Below are positions 1 to 5,915 of a stretch of DNA of 9,919 nt, piece by piece. Below the pieces are notes generated by a model, which was not told where the DNA came from, did no database searches, and was given only the letters and a program-made list of their open reading frames with translations. This stretch comes from Porphyrobacter sp. GTDB taxonomy: Bacteria; Pseudomonadota; Alphaproteobacteria; Sphingomonadales; Sphingomonadaceae. Within the stretch, counting starts at the first letter, position 1. Each line of letters starts with the position of its first letter. The stretch covers positions 1 to 9,919 of the forward strand of contig JAGKSZ010000182.1 in NCBI GenBank assembly GCA_018991295.1. Direction: 5' to 3'. The position numbers were made by a program, and so were the translations under genes.

Positions 1-76
1 CGCGTCCGAAGTGATCTCGCACTACGGCCCGCGCCCTGAGGCGGATATGCTCAAGCCGATGGACGAGCGGCTTTAG
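1..76 (+). CDS. 3' end of an unidentified protein-coding gene (partial)
   Basis: Reading from base 2, the frame is open for 24 codons and ends with TAG at 74-76. The visible C-terminus reads SEVISHYGPRPEADMLKPMD and then ERL. The rest of the gene lies outside the window. The peptide is too short and has no motif I recognise, so I assign no function. Two points support it being real coding sequence: codon positions are GC-biased as in the neighbouring genes, and a strong hairpin follows the stop codon within six bases, as expected at the end of a transcription unit. No other gene on this strand follows for about 3 kb, so it is the last gene of its operon. Confidence 0.6.
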   Translation, partial: ASEVISHYGPRPEADMLKPMDERL

Positions 77-80
77 GTTT

Positions 81-104
81 GCGTGCCCGCCCCCGCGGGC
101 ACGT
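81..104 (+). terminator. Strong GC hairpin after the partial gene
   Basis: CGTGCCCGC at 82-90 pairs perfectly with GCGGGCACG at 95-103 around a CCCC loop. A G-T wobble at 81/104 could extend the stem. It begins six bases after the stop codon of the partial plus-strand gene, the usual place for an intrinsic terminator. No run of T follows (the next bases are CCTCGGTGCATCC), so it is either a terminator without a U-tract or an mRNA 3'-end stabilising hairpin. Confidence 0.55.
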
Positions 105-179
105 CCTCGGTGCATCCTTGTTGCCCTACCGCTATGCTGCTTGAGGGCGAAGTGCGGCCCGCCGAGTCAGCTTAGGCCG

Positions 180-211
180 GTGTTTCCTGAATCAGGAGAC
201 ACATGAGACAC
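180..211. repeat. Inverted repeat plus tandem GAGACAC units
   Basis: GTGTTTCCTGA (180-190) and TCAGGAGACAC (192-202) are inverted copies about a single central A, with one T/G mismatch in 11 pairs. The right arm contains GAGACAC, repeated at 205-211 with a 9-bp period. A one-base spacer makes an RNA hairpin with the full stem impossible, so it looks more like a protein-binding palindrome or the relic end of a mobile element. I could not match it to a named family. Confidence 0.5.
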
Positions 212-280
212 TGTCCAGAAACACAAAACCCTTGGCCGCATGGCGCAGTGGGGATGGGGGCTGACGATGGCAAAGAGCGG

Positions 281-301
281 GGCGCAGTCTAACGCTGCGC
301 C
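281..301 (-). terminator. Hairpin downstream of the minus-strand membrane protein gene
   Basis: GGCGCAG (281-287) and CTGCGCC (295-301) form a perfect 7-bp stem around a 7-base loop. Read on the minus strand it lies 23 bases after the TGA of the polytopic membrane protein gene and is followed by CCGCTCTTTGCC, only a weak T-rich stretch. It is a reasonable but unproven terminator for the purD, cytochrome and membrane protein side of the window. Confidence 0.45.
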
Positions 302-324
302 GCGCCTGTAGGAAAGCCCGCCGT

Positions 325-1146
325 TCAGGCCGCTGCCGCAGCGCGCCGTGCCGGGCGTTTGCCCGTCTCCCAGCCCAGCCACACGACCGCTGCGCTGACC
401 GCGATGGCAAGTGCCAGCGTCAGCGGCACCGGAATTGCGGCATAGGCGGCAAAAGCAGTATTGAAGGCCGGGATCGCCGGGGCAAACCACATCAGCACTG
501 CCTGCAGGCCGATGAACCCTGCCGCCACCAGCCAGGGCGCGCCGTGCTTGCGGTTCATGGCGTAAAGCCCCAGCGCGAACAGCATCGCCAGCACATCGCT
601 GATCACGATCACATCGAGCACCGCGCGCGGCCCTTCGCTGCCGATCACGTTCATCCACGGCAGATATTGCTCGATCACCCGGCTGAACGGGCTTTCGAAC
701 AGGATCAGCGGCGTCGCCAGCATATAGCCTGCGTGCAGCTTCACGTTGCGACGATGTTTGAGCGCGAGGAAAAACAGCGTCAGATAGGCCGCGATCGCCA
801 CCCCCATGCCGATCGCAAAGGACGATCCGAGCAGATTGACGAAGGGTTCGTCGCCGCGGGCAAAATTGGCGGCGGTGACATTGATGATCATCACAAAGCC
901 AAGGATCAGGAAGGGAAACAGCGCAAAGCTTGCCCGCCCCATCTGACGGTGGAGAGCATTGGCGCGGCGCTGGATGGTAAGGTGCTGGGCAATCAGCAGC
1001 GCCAGCCAGGTCATCGAAGACAGGGCGTGGACGTGGAAGGCAAGCGGCATTGGCCCGCCCACCCGGTTGAAATAGCTCGCCCAGAAACCGGCCATGATGA
1101 CCAGCAGCACAAACCCGACGAAATAATGCGCGTGACGATACGGCAT
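325..1146 (-). CDS. Polytopic inner-membrane protein with conserved-looking histidines, function unknown
   Basis: A 273-residue integral membrane protein with about seven to eight hydrophobic segments, at roughly residues 8-24, 36-56, 73-90, 108-128, 138-150, 178-197, 205-222 and 238-258. I chose the ATG at 1146 over an ATG 17 codons upstream because AAGGGGGA lies just before it and the hydrophobic part starts immediately. Histidines sit at residues 38, 40, 66 and 138. The pattern H-x-H...W...Q-H...HRQMG (38-70) resembles histidine spacing in haem- or quinone-handling membrane proteins such as the b561/DUF2306-like group. That resemblance is inference, and I do not recognise a named family with confidence. 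The gene follows a cytochrome c lipoprotein gene on the same strand after 80 bases, which fits a redox role. The C-terminus is a run of arginine and alanine that looks cytoplasmic and disordered. Confidence 0.75.
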   Translation of the reverse strand: MPYRHAHYFVGFVLLVIMAGFWASYFNRVGGPMPLAFHVHALSSMTWLALLIAQHLTIQRRANALHRQMGRASFALFPFLILGFVMIINVTAANFARGDEPFVNLLGSSFAIGMGVAIAAYLTLFFLALKHRRNVKLHAGYMLATPLILFESPFSRVIEQYLPWMNVIGSEGPRAVLDVIVISDVLAMLFALGLYAMNRKHGAPWLVAAGFIGLQAVLMWFAPAIPAFNTAFAAYAAIPVPLTLALAIAVSAAVVWLGWETGKRPARRAAAAA

Positions 1147-1180
1147 CGAGAGTCCCCCTTCCCGATTGCGACCGGGCGCA

Positions 1181-1208
1181 GGGGTATCACGAAGCATCCA
1201 CCAGTCAA
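1181..1208 (-). promoter_or_regulatory. Possible promoter for the polytopic membrane protein gene
   Basis: In the 80-bp gap between the two minus-strand genes, TTGACT (1208-1203, minus strand) is separated by 16 bases from TACCCC (1186-1181). The -35 is good and the -10 is poor (only its TA matches). Transcription of the membrane protein gene might therefore be partly independent of the cytochrome gene. Confidence 0.25.
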
Positions 1209-1226
1209 AGCCCCGTGGGCGGACGC

Positions 1227-1607
1227 CTATTCGTCGGGCACGTAGCCCGCATCACGCAAGGTCACCATATAGGCCGCAATCTGGCGGGTCTGAGCGGGAG
1301 TCAGGGTGAAATCCATGTCTTCGGGGTAATTGTGCGCATTGGCCAGCCAGTCCGCGAGCGACTTTTCTGAGAGGCCCCGCCGGTTGGCGATGGCGGCAAA
1401 GCTGGGCGAGGCCGGGTTGGGCGAAAGGAACGGCGGTTCGACCGCGTGGCACCCCCCGCACGCCGCCTCGACAAAGGCCGGAGCGCGGGTGTCGGGCGAG
1501 GGCGAGGTCGCCTTGCCCACCATCGGCGGCGGATTGTCGGTGCCGGGCGCGGTGGCGCAGGCGGCGAGTGTGGCGAGCGCGGCGAGGACGAAGGGACGGT
1601 GGGTCAT
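1227..1607 (-). CDS. Small monohaem c-type cytochrome, predicted lipoprotein
   Basis: A 126-residue protein with an N-terminal signal sequence ending in the lipobox L-A-A-C (Cys17), a proline/serine-rich linker (about 20-45) and a cytochrome c domain with the haem attachment motif CGGCH at residues 50-54. Met98, in the segment PEDMDFTLTP, sits where class I cytochromes usually carry the distal axial ligand; Met114 is the alternative. After lipid attachment the haem domain would face the periplasm, carrying electrons between a membrane donor and acceptor. The ATG at 1607 is chosen over one 19 codons upstream because the signal peptide begins there, with GAGAGGA about ten bases before it. An FNR/FixK-like palindrome lies about 41 bases upstream. 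The next gene downstream encodes a histidine-rich polytopic membrane protein, a plausible partner. Its specific electron donor and acceptor cannot be read from sequence. Confidence 0.85.
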   Translation of the reverse strand: MTHRPFVLAALATLAACATAPGTDNPPPMVGKATSPSPDTRAPAFVEAACGGCHAVEPPFLSPNPASPSFAAIANRRGLSEKSLADWLANAHNYPEDMDFTLTPAQTRQIAAYMVTLRDAGYVPDE

Positions 1608-1613
1608 GCTGGG

Positions 1614-1655
1614 CTTATCCTCTCGGTTCGGGGGGCTTTCCTTGACCGGGATCAA
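1614..1655 (-). promoter_or_regulatory. FNR/FixK-like binding site and possible promoter of the cytochrome c gene
   Basis: On the minus strand, TTGATCCCGGTCAA (1655-1642) matches the TTGAT-N4-(A/G)TCAA consensus of the FNR/FixK branch of the CRP family. Its centre (1648.5) is 41.5 bases upstream of the A of the cytochrome ATG. A weak -10-like GATAAG lies at 1619-1614. If the transcript started at the ATG itself, the site would be at the classical class II activator position (-41.5) and GATAAG at -12 to -7. The box is seen directly; the regulator and the start point are inference. Confidence 0.45.
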
Positions 1656-1698
1656 TTTTGGCAAAGCGCGCGCTTGTCGGATCGATCCTTGTCACACC

Positions 1699-1719
1699 GC
1701 CCCGGACGTGATCCGGGGC
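1699..1719. repeat. REP-like palindromic unit, first of an opposed pair
   Basis: GCCCCGGA (1699-1706) and TCCGGGGC (1712-1719) form a perfect 8-bp stem around CGTGA. From memory, palindromes of this type (CCCCGGA..TGATCCGGGG) occur in many intergenic copies in sphingomonad and related genomes. With the unit at 1760-1778 it makes an inverted pair like a BIME, between purD and the cytochrome gene. In RNA it would form a stable hairpin and could protect or separate the purD message. Confidence 0.6.
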
Positions 1720-1759
1720 CGCGTTACCATCTTGCCCTCGCAAATGAGGAGAAGCGGGG

Positions 1760-1778
1760 TCCCGGGTCAAGCCCGGGA
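1760..1778. repeat. REP-like palindromic unit, second of an opposed pair
   Basis: TCCCGGG (1760-1766) and CCCGGGA (1772-1778) form a 7-bp stem around TCAAG. Read on the opposite strand, this unit and its GGACCCCGC flank align with the unit at 1699-1719 at most positions, so the two are diverged copies in opposite orientation, 40 bases apart. It lies 24 bases after the purD stop codon and could act as its 3'-end hairpin; no T-run follows. Confidence 0.6.
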
Positions 1779-1801
1779 AGGGGGAATGGCGAAGGGCGGG
1801 A

Positions 1802-3076
1802 TTACGCCGCCGCCTCCCGCGCTACCTCGCGCCAGCCGATATCGCGGCGGCAGAAACCGGACGCGAAAGTGATCGCGTCCACCGCCGCATAGGCACGCGC
1901 CTGCGCCTGCGAGACGCTGGCTCCGGTGGCCGTAACGTTCAGCACCCGGCCGCCATTGGCCACCAGTGTGCCGTCCGTCAGCGCGGTGCCGGCGTGGAAC
2001 ACCTTGGCTGCGCCCGGCTCCACCCCGGACAGATCGATTGCGCCGCCTTTTTCGGGCGTGCCGGGATAGCCCTTTGCCGCCATCACCACGGTGAGCGCGG
2101 TTTCATCGCGCAGAGTGACTTCGGCCCCGGCAAGCTCTCCCCGCGCGCAGGCGAGCATGATGCCGACAAGATCGCTCTCCAGCCGCATCATCAGCACCTG
2201 ACATTCCGGATCGCCGAAACGGGCGTTGTATTCGATCAGCTTGGGGCCCTGCGCCGTCAGCATCAGGCCCGCAAACAGCACACCCTGATAGGGATTGCCC
2301 TCTTCGCGCATGGTGCGCACCGTGGGCTCGATGATTTCGGCCATCACGCGGGCCTGCAATTGCGGCGTCAGCACCGGCGCGGGCGAATAGGCGCCCATGC
2401 CGCCGGTGTTGGGGCCAGTGTCGCCATCGCCCACGCGCTTGTGATCCTGTGCAGAGCCGAAGGGGACGATGGCCGTGCCGTCGGTGAGCGCGAAGAAGCT
2501 CGCTTCCTCGCCTTCCATGAACTCCTCGATCACCACCTGCGCGCCTGCCCCGCCAAAGGCCCCGCCGAACATATCGGCCAGCGTTTCTTCGGCCTCGGGC
2601 AGGGTTGCGGCGATCACCACGCCCTTGCCCGCCGCCAGCCCATCAGCCTTGAGCACGTAAGGCGGCTGGAATCGGGCGAGGGCGGCGCGGGCGTCCTCCA
2701 GGGAGGCGGTGCGCACGTAACCCGCAGTCGGGATACCCGCACGCTGGCACAGGTCCTTGGTGAAGCCCTTGGAGCCTTCGAGCTGGGCTGCCGCCTGCGA
2801 TGGCCCGAACACCGGCACGCTGGCGGCGCGCAAGGCATCCGACAGCCCGTCCACCAGCGGCGCTTCCGGGCCGATCACGACGAGGCCGACCTCGCGTTCG
2901 GCGCAAAACGCGATCACTGCTGCGTGGTCGGTCACATCGAGTGCGACGATCTCCGCCTCCTCGGCAATGCCGGGATTTCCGGGGGCGGCGTAGAGTTTCG
3001 CAAGGCTCGGGGATTGCGCCAGCTTCCACGCCAGCGCATGTTCGCGGCCCCCAGAGCCCAGAAGCAGGATATTCAT
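1802..3076 (-). CDS. purD: Phosphoribosylamine-glycine ligase (GAR synthetase)
   Basis: A 424-residue cytosolic enzyme of purine synthesis that joins glycine to 5-phosphoribosylamine using ATP to give glycinamide ribonucleotide. The length and motifs are those of the family. They are an N-terminal GSGGREHALAWKL (7-19), APGNPG (31-36), IGPEAPL (68-74), the ATP-grasp part with GSKGFTKDL (101-109), KADGLAAGKGV (143-153), IEEFMEGEEAS (183-193), GPNTGGMGAY (221-230) and the metal-binding segment YNARFGDPECQ (283-293). A C-terminal FCRRDIGW (408-415) closes the fold. The ATG at 3076 starts the conserved N-terminus, with GGAGG four bases before it. Its start codon overlaps that of the divergent xseA, so its leader and promoter lie inside xseA codons. 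Two REP-like hairpins follow the gene. Confidence 0.97.
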   Translation of the reverse strand: MNILLLGSGGREHALAWKLAQSPSLAKLYAAPGNPGIAEEAEIVALDVTDHAAVIAFCAEREVGLVVIGPEAPLVDGLSDALRAASVPVFGPSQAAAQLEGSKGFTKDLCQRAGIPTAGYVRTASLEDARAALARFQPPYVLKADGLAAGKGVVIAATLPEAEETLADMFGGAFGGAGAQVVIEEFMEGEEASFFALTDGTAIVPFGSAQDHKRVGDGDTGPNTGGMGAYSPAPVLTPQLQARVMAEIIEPTVRTMREEGNPYQGVLFAGLMLTAQGPKLIEYNARFGDPECQVLMMRLESDLVGIMLACARGELAGAEVTLRDETALTVVMAAKGYPGTPEKGGAIDLSGVEPGAAKVFHAGTALTDGTLVANGGRVLNVTATGASVSQAQARAYAAVDAITFASGFCRRDIGWREVAREAAA

Positions 3077-3077
3077 G
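3074..3077. promoter_or_regulatory. CATG carrying both divergent start codons (purD and xseA)
   Basis: The palindrome CATG holds the ATG of xseA (3075-3077, plus) and the ATG of purD (3076-3074, minus). Each gene has its own ribosome binding site on the far side. AGGA seven bases before the xseA ATG is inside purD codons 2-4, and GGAGG before the purD ATG is inside the first codons of xseA. Confidence 0.8.
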
Positions 3078-4538
3078 GCGCCTCCGCCCAACAGCGACGA
3101 TGACGCCGGGCTCGTAGCCCGAGACCGGCAAGGCGACAACGCCCAGCCGCTCACCATCAGCGAGATTTCCGCGCTGCTGAAGCGCACGGTCGAGGATCGC
3201 TTCGGCTTCGTGCGGCTGCGCGGCGAGCTTTCCGGGGTGAAACGCGCCGCCTCGGGCCACTTCTACTGCGCCTTGAAGGATGAAGGCGCGGTGATCGATG
3301 GGGTGATGTGGAAGGGCAATGCAGCGCGCATGAACTTCCGCGCCGAGGATGGGCTGGAGGTCATCGCCACCGGCAAGCTCACCACCTATCCGGGGCGGTC
3401 GAAATATCAGATCGTGATCGATTCGCTGGAGCTGGCGGGCGAAGGCGCGCTGCTGGCGCTGCTGGAAAAGACCCGCGCACGGCTGGCGGCCGAGGGCCTG
3501 TTCGCGCCCGAGCGCAAGCGGCGCCTGCCGTTTCTGCCGCAGGTGATCGGCGTCGTCACCTCGCCCACCGGGGCCGTGATCCGCGACATTCTCCACCGGC
3601 TGGCGGATCGCTTCCCCAGCCATGTGCTGGTCTGGCCGGTGCTGGTGCAGGGCAATGGCGCGGCTGAACAAGTGGCCGCGGCCGTGCGCGGGTTCTCAGG
3701 GCTAGCCCCCGAAGGCCCCGTCCCGCGCCCCGACATCGTGATCGTCGCACGCGGGGGCGGCTCGATCGAGGACTTGTGGAGCTTCAACGAGGAAGTCGTC
3801 GTGCGCGCCATCGCGGACTGCGCGGTTCCCGTGATCAGCGCCGTGGGCCACGAAACCGACACCACGCTGGCCGATTTCGCCGCCGATCGCCGCGCGCCGA
3901 CGCCCACCGCTGCTGCCGAAATGGCAGTGCCGGTGCGCGCCGACCTTGCCTTTACCCTCACCGATCTTGCCGCCCGCCAGCGCCGTGCGGTCTACCGCCC
4001 TGTGGAGCTTGGCCGAGAACGCCTCGAAGCCCGCGTCCGGCTGCTGCCCCGCCCGGAAAACCTGCTGCAACCCCAAGCCCAGCGCCTCGATGATCTGGCA
4101 GAGCGTCTGCGCCGTGCGCTGGGGGATCGTTCGGCTAAGGGACGCGAGCAGCTGGCAGGGGTTGCAGCGCGGCTGTCACCCGGCCTGCTGACCCGCTCTG
4201 CCGCCGAGGCGCAGCGCCGCCTTGACCGCGCCCGGCTTGCGCCTGCCCTGATCGAGCGGCCCCTGCGTGAAGGCTCTCAGCGCCTTGCAGGGCTGACCCG
4301 GGTGATGAGCCAGCTTCACCCCGAAAAGCCGCTGGAGCGCGGCTATGCGATCATCCGCGATGCGCAGGGCCGCGCGCTGACCACCCGCGCCGAGGCCGCA
4401 GGCGAGGCGCTGCTCCGCCTGCAATTGCGCGACGGGACGCTGGATGCCGTGCCTGCCGGCGCCGCTCCGCCAGCCCCGCGTCCTGCACCCAGGCCGCGCC
4501 CTGCCGCACCGCCGCCCCAAGATGATTTGTTCGGTTAG
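3075..4538 (+). CDS. xseA: Exodeoxyribonuclease VII large subunit
   Basis: A 487-residue catalytic subunit of exonuclease VII, which with XseB degrades single-stranded DNA to short oligonucleotides in mismatch repair and DNA-damage processing. After about 24 variable residues comes the OB-fold DNA-binding domain (about 25-122, with FGFVRLRGELSGVKRAASGH at 43-62). The catalytic domain has VVTSPTGAVIRDI (160-172), RGGGSIEDLWSFNEE (226-240) and the signature VGHETDTTLADFAADRRAPT (257-276), followed by PTAAAE. A long arginine-rich helical region follows (about 290-420), then LERGYAI. The C-terminus is a proline/alanine tail ending QDDLFG. I chose the ATG at 3075 because AGGA lies seven bases upstream. 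A DUF2093 gene follows after 24 bases, so the two are probably cotranscribed. xseB is not in this window. Confidence 0.96.
   Translation: MAPPPNSDDDAGLVARDRQGDNAQPLTISEISALLKRTVEDRFGFVRLRGELSGVKRAASGHFYCALKDEGAVIDGVMWKGNAARMNFRAEDGLEVIATGKLTTYPGRSKYQIVIDSLELAGEGALLALLEKTRARLAAEGLFAPERKRRLPFLPQVIGVVTSPTGAVIRDILHRLADRFPSHVLVWPVLVQGNGAAEQVAAAVRGFSGLAPEGPVPRPDIVIVARGGGSIEDLWSFNEEVVVRAIADCAVPVISAVGHETDTTLADFAADRRAPTPTAAAEMAVPVRADLAFTLTDLAARQRRAVYRPVELGRERLEARVRLLPRPENLLQPQAQRLDDLAERLRRALGDRSAKGREQLAGVAARLSPGLLTRSAAEAQRRLDRARLAPALIERPLREGSQRLAGLTRVMSQLHPEKPLERGYAIIRDAQGRALTTRAEAAGEALLRLQLRDGTLDAVPAGAAPPAPRPAPRPRPAAPPPQDDLFG
3111..3139 (-). promoter_or_regulatory. Possible purD promoter inside xseA
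   Basis: On the minus strand TTGTCG (3139-3134) is followed after 17 bases by TACGAG (3116-3111), which would place transcription start near 3104 and leave a leader of about 28 bases. Hexamer matches are moderate (4/6 and 3/6). A small hairpin (CGGGCT 3107-3112, AGCCCG 3116-3121) overlaps the -10. No comparable plus-strand promoter for xseA was clear in the purD 5' end. Confidence 0.3.
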
Positions 4539-4562
4539 CCGCGGGATGCTATCAGGGTGACC

Positions 4563-4766
4563 ATGCTGATGACCCCTTCCGACAAGGCCGCCAAGCTTTA
4601 CTATGGCCCCTCCAGTTTCCGGGTGCTGCGCCCGGGCAGTCATGTGCTCTGCGCGGTCACCGGTGAGGCGATCCCGCTCGCTGAACTGCGCTACTGGAGT
4701 GCTGAGCGGCAGGAGCCTTACGCCTCCCCCGAAATCGCGACCCGCCGACTGCTCGGCCTCGTCTGA
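4563..4766 (+). CDS. DUF2093 family small protein
   Basis: A 67-residue protein recognisable as DUF2093, a small alphaproteobacterial family of unknown function. The conserved-looking stretch is KLYYGPSSFRVLRPGSHVLC (residues 11-30), followed by AVTGEAIPL and ELRYWSAERQEPYAS (38-52). The start is set at the ATG at 4563, with AGGG five bases upstream. A GTG two codons earlier and an ATG two codons later are alternatives. No signal peptide or membrane helix is seen. The gene lies between xseA (24-bp gap) and a phytase-like gene (12-bp gap), so all three probably share a transcript. Next to xseA, a nucleic-acid role is possible, but nothing in the protein shows it. Confidence 0.88.
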   Translation: MLMTPSDKAAKLYYGPSSFRVLRPGSHVLCAVTGEAIPLAELRYWSAERQEPYASPEIATRRLLGLV

Positions 4767-4778
4767 AGCCGCACCCTG

Positions 4779-5909
4779 ATGCCGCCTGAAGGCCTCCAGG
4801 CGCGGCCTCCTTCGCGTGCGCGCAGATGGCGGCAGGCATTGATCGTTCTGGTGGCGCTGGGCGCGGCGCCAGGCACCTTCGTGCGCACGCCGGTGGGTCA
4901 CCGCGACGCTCCGGCAACGCAGATCACGGTATCCCCGGTCGATCTGGGTGCGCCGCCGCCGGGGCTGCTCACGGTCACCGGCAGCTGGCAGATGCGCAGC
5001 GATCACGGCTGGTTCGGGGGCTTTTCCTCACTGGTGGCAGGCCCGGGCGAATCGCTGGTGGCCGCGACCGATCGCGGCTTCCTGCTCGATATCGACACCG
5101 CAGGCGCTGCGCCGCAGGCCAGGCCCGGCAGCTTCCGCTTCATCGGCCTGACCAGCAACGGACGCAAGGAGGTGGTCGATCTTGAAGCGATCACCCGCGA
5201 TCCGGCAAGCGGCACGCTATGGGGCGCCTTTGAAAACGCCAATTTGCTGATGCGCCTGCCGCCCGGCGGCCCGGCGCGTTCGCTTGCCCTGCCGGCGATC
5301 GCCCAGTGGAGCAAGAACAGCGGCCCTGAAACGATGGAGCGGCTGCGCGATGGCCGTTTCCTGATCCTTGCAGAAGGATCATCGGAAAGTGGCACGGTAG
5401 ACCGCCCCGCGCTGCTCTTTCAGGGCGATCCGATGGAGGGCGGCGAACCGGTTCGCTTCCGCTTCAACTGCCGCGCGGCCTATGCCCCTGTCGATATGAC
5501 CGAAGTGCCCGGCGGGCGGGTGCTGATCCTGATGCGCAATGTGCGCTACACTGTCCCTGCAACCTTCGATGCCGTGATCATGATTGCCGATCCGGCAGAA
5601 ATCCGCGCCGGGGGCCACTGGCGCGGCGAGATCATCCAGCGGCTTGAAGGGCCGGGTTATGGCGAGAATTTCGAAGGCATCGCCTTTGTTCCCGATCCCG
5701 CCGATCCGGAAAAGGGCGCGGTGTGGATCGTGGCCGATGACAATTTCTCGGTGTTCCAGCGCAGCCTGCTGGTGCGATTCGCGTGGGATGGCAGCGGGGC
5801 CGCGTTGCAGCAACGCGCCGCTGTGCGCGCCGCGCAGGAATGGCAAAGGGCCCTGAACGGTGTTCAGAGCCCCCTGGTGATTTGTCCGAAAATCGACGCC
5901 GATGGCTAG
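4779..5909 (+). CDS. Esterase-like activity of phytase family protein, exported or anchored
   Basis: A 376-residue protein of the phytase-like family (PF13449 type), predicted beta-propellers that are annotated as esterase-like but whose substrates are mostly unknown. An arginine-rich start (8-19) and hydrophobic segment (20-31) form a signal peptide or anchor, so the domain acts outside the cytoplasm. Family-like segments are SDHGWFGGFSSL (74-85), a DLEAIT motif, GPETMERL, ENFEGIAFVPDP and the closing DDNFSVFQRSLLVRFAW (320-336). The repeated E-[AGT]-[IM] pattern matches blade motifs. The last 40 residues go beyond the usual end and look unstructured, and a hairpin (5848-5872) lies in their coding sequence, suggesting an extended or eroded 3' end. 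No clear Shine-Dalgarno precedes the ATG at 4779, 12 bases after the DUF2093 stop, so translation may be coupled. Confidence 0.85.
   Translation: MPPEGLQARPPSRARRWRQALIVLVALGAAPGTFVRTPVGHRDAPATQITVSPVDLGAPPPGLLTVTGSWQMRSDHGWFGGFSSLVAGPGESLVAATDRGFLLDIDTAGAAPQARPGSFRFIGLTSNGRKEVVDLEAITRDPASGTLWGAFENANLLMRLPPGGPARSLALPAIAQWSKNSGPETMERLRDGRFLILAEGSSESGTVDRPALLFQGDPMEGGEPVRFRFNCRAAYAPVDMTEVPGGRVLILMRNVRYTVPATFDAVIMIADPAEIRAGGHWRGEIIQRLEGPGYGENFEGIAFVPDPADPEKGAVWIVADDNFSVFQRSLLVRFAWDGSGAALQQRAAVRAAQEWQRALNGVQSPLVICPKIDADG
5848..5872 (-). terminator. Hairpin at the convergent rpmB / phytase-like junction
   Basis: GGGCCCTGAAC (5848-5858) pairs with GTTCAGAGCCC (5862-5872) around GGT, with one mismatch in eleven. 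On the minus strand it lies about 70 bases after the rpmB stop and is followed by TTTGCCATTCC, so it best fits an rpmB terminator. It lies inside the last codons of the convergent phytase-like gene. As a plus-strand terminator it would cut that message before its stop codon. Confidence 0.45.
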
Positions 5910-5915
5910 CCGCTG

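Larger units (their letters stand above)
105..324. other. Gene-free spacer with a less GC-rich repeat cluster
   Basis: No credible gene was found here. Minus-strand open frames that run through it are antisense to, or out of frame with, the membrane protein gene. The part from about 180 to 232 is clearly less GC-rich than its surroundings. It holds a 23-bp inverted repeat (180-202) and two tandem GAGACAC units (196-202 and 205-211). Further right, a hairpin at 281-301 follows the stop codon of the minus-strand membrane protein gene. No promoter, tRNA or other structural RNA was recognised. Confidence 0.6.

Noticed and set aside
235..310. tRNA-like or structural RNA
   Set aside because: GGCGCAGTGG at 242 briefly recalls a tRNA D-arm, but no acceptor stem, anticodon arm or T-loop sequence follows at the right spacing.
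167..658. 163-codon minus-strand open frame reaching into the spacer
   Set aside because: It is out of frame with, and overlaps, the well-supported polytopic membrane protein. Its composition is arginine/cysteine-rich as expected for a shadow frame in GC-rich DNA, and it has no recognisable domain.
544..1245. 233-codon plus-strand open frame opposite the membrane protein gene
   Set aside because: It is hydrophilic and His/Gln/Arg-rich, the expected antisense of a hydrophobic protein, and has no domain.
1699..1778. CRISPR-like spaced repeats
   Set aside because: There are only two units, they are inverted rather than direct, and they have diverged. They fit a REP/BIME pair, not a CRISPR array.
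1994..3103. 369-codon plus-strand open frame opposite purD
   Set aside because: Long antisense frames are common opposite GC-rich genes. The protein is His/Arg/Gly-rich with no motif, and purD is certain.
2643..3671. 342-codon minus-strand open frame across the purD/xseA junction
   Set aside because: It is antisense to xseA and out of frame with purD. Its composition is that of a shadow frame, and no start signal or domain was seen.
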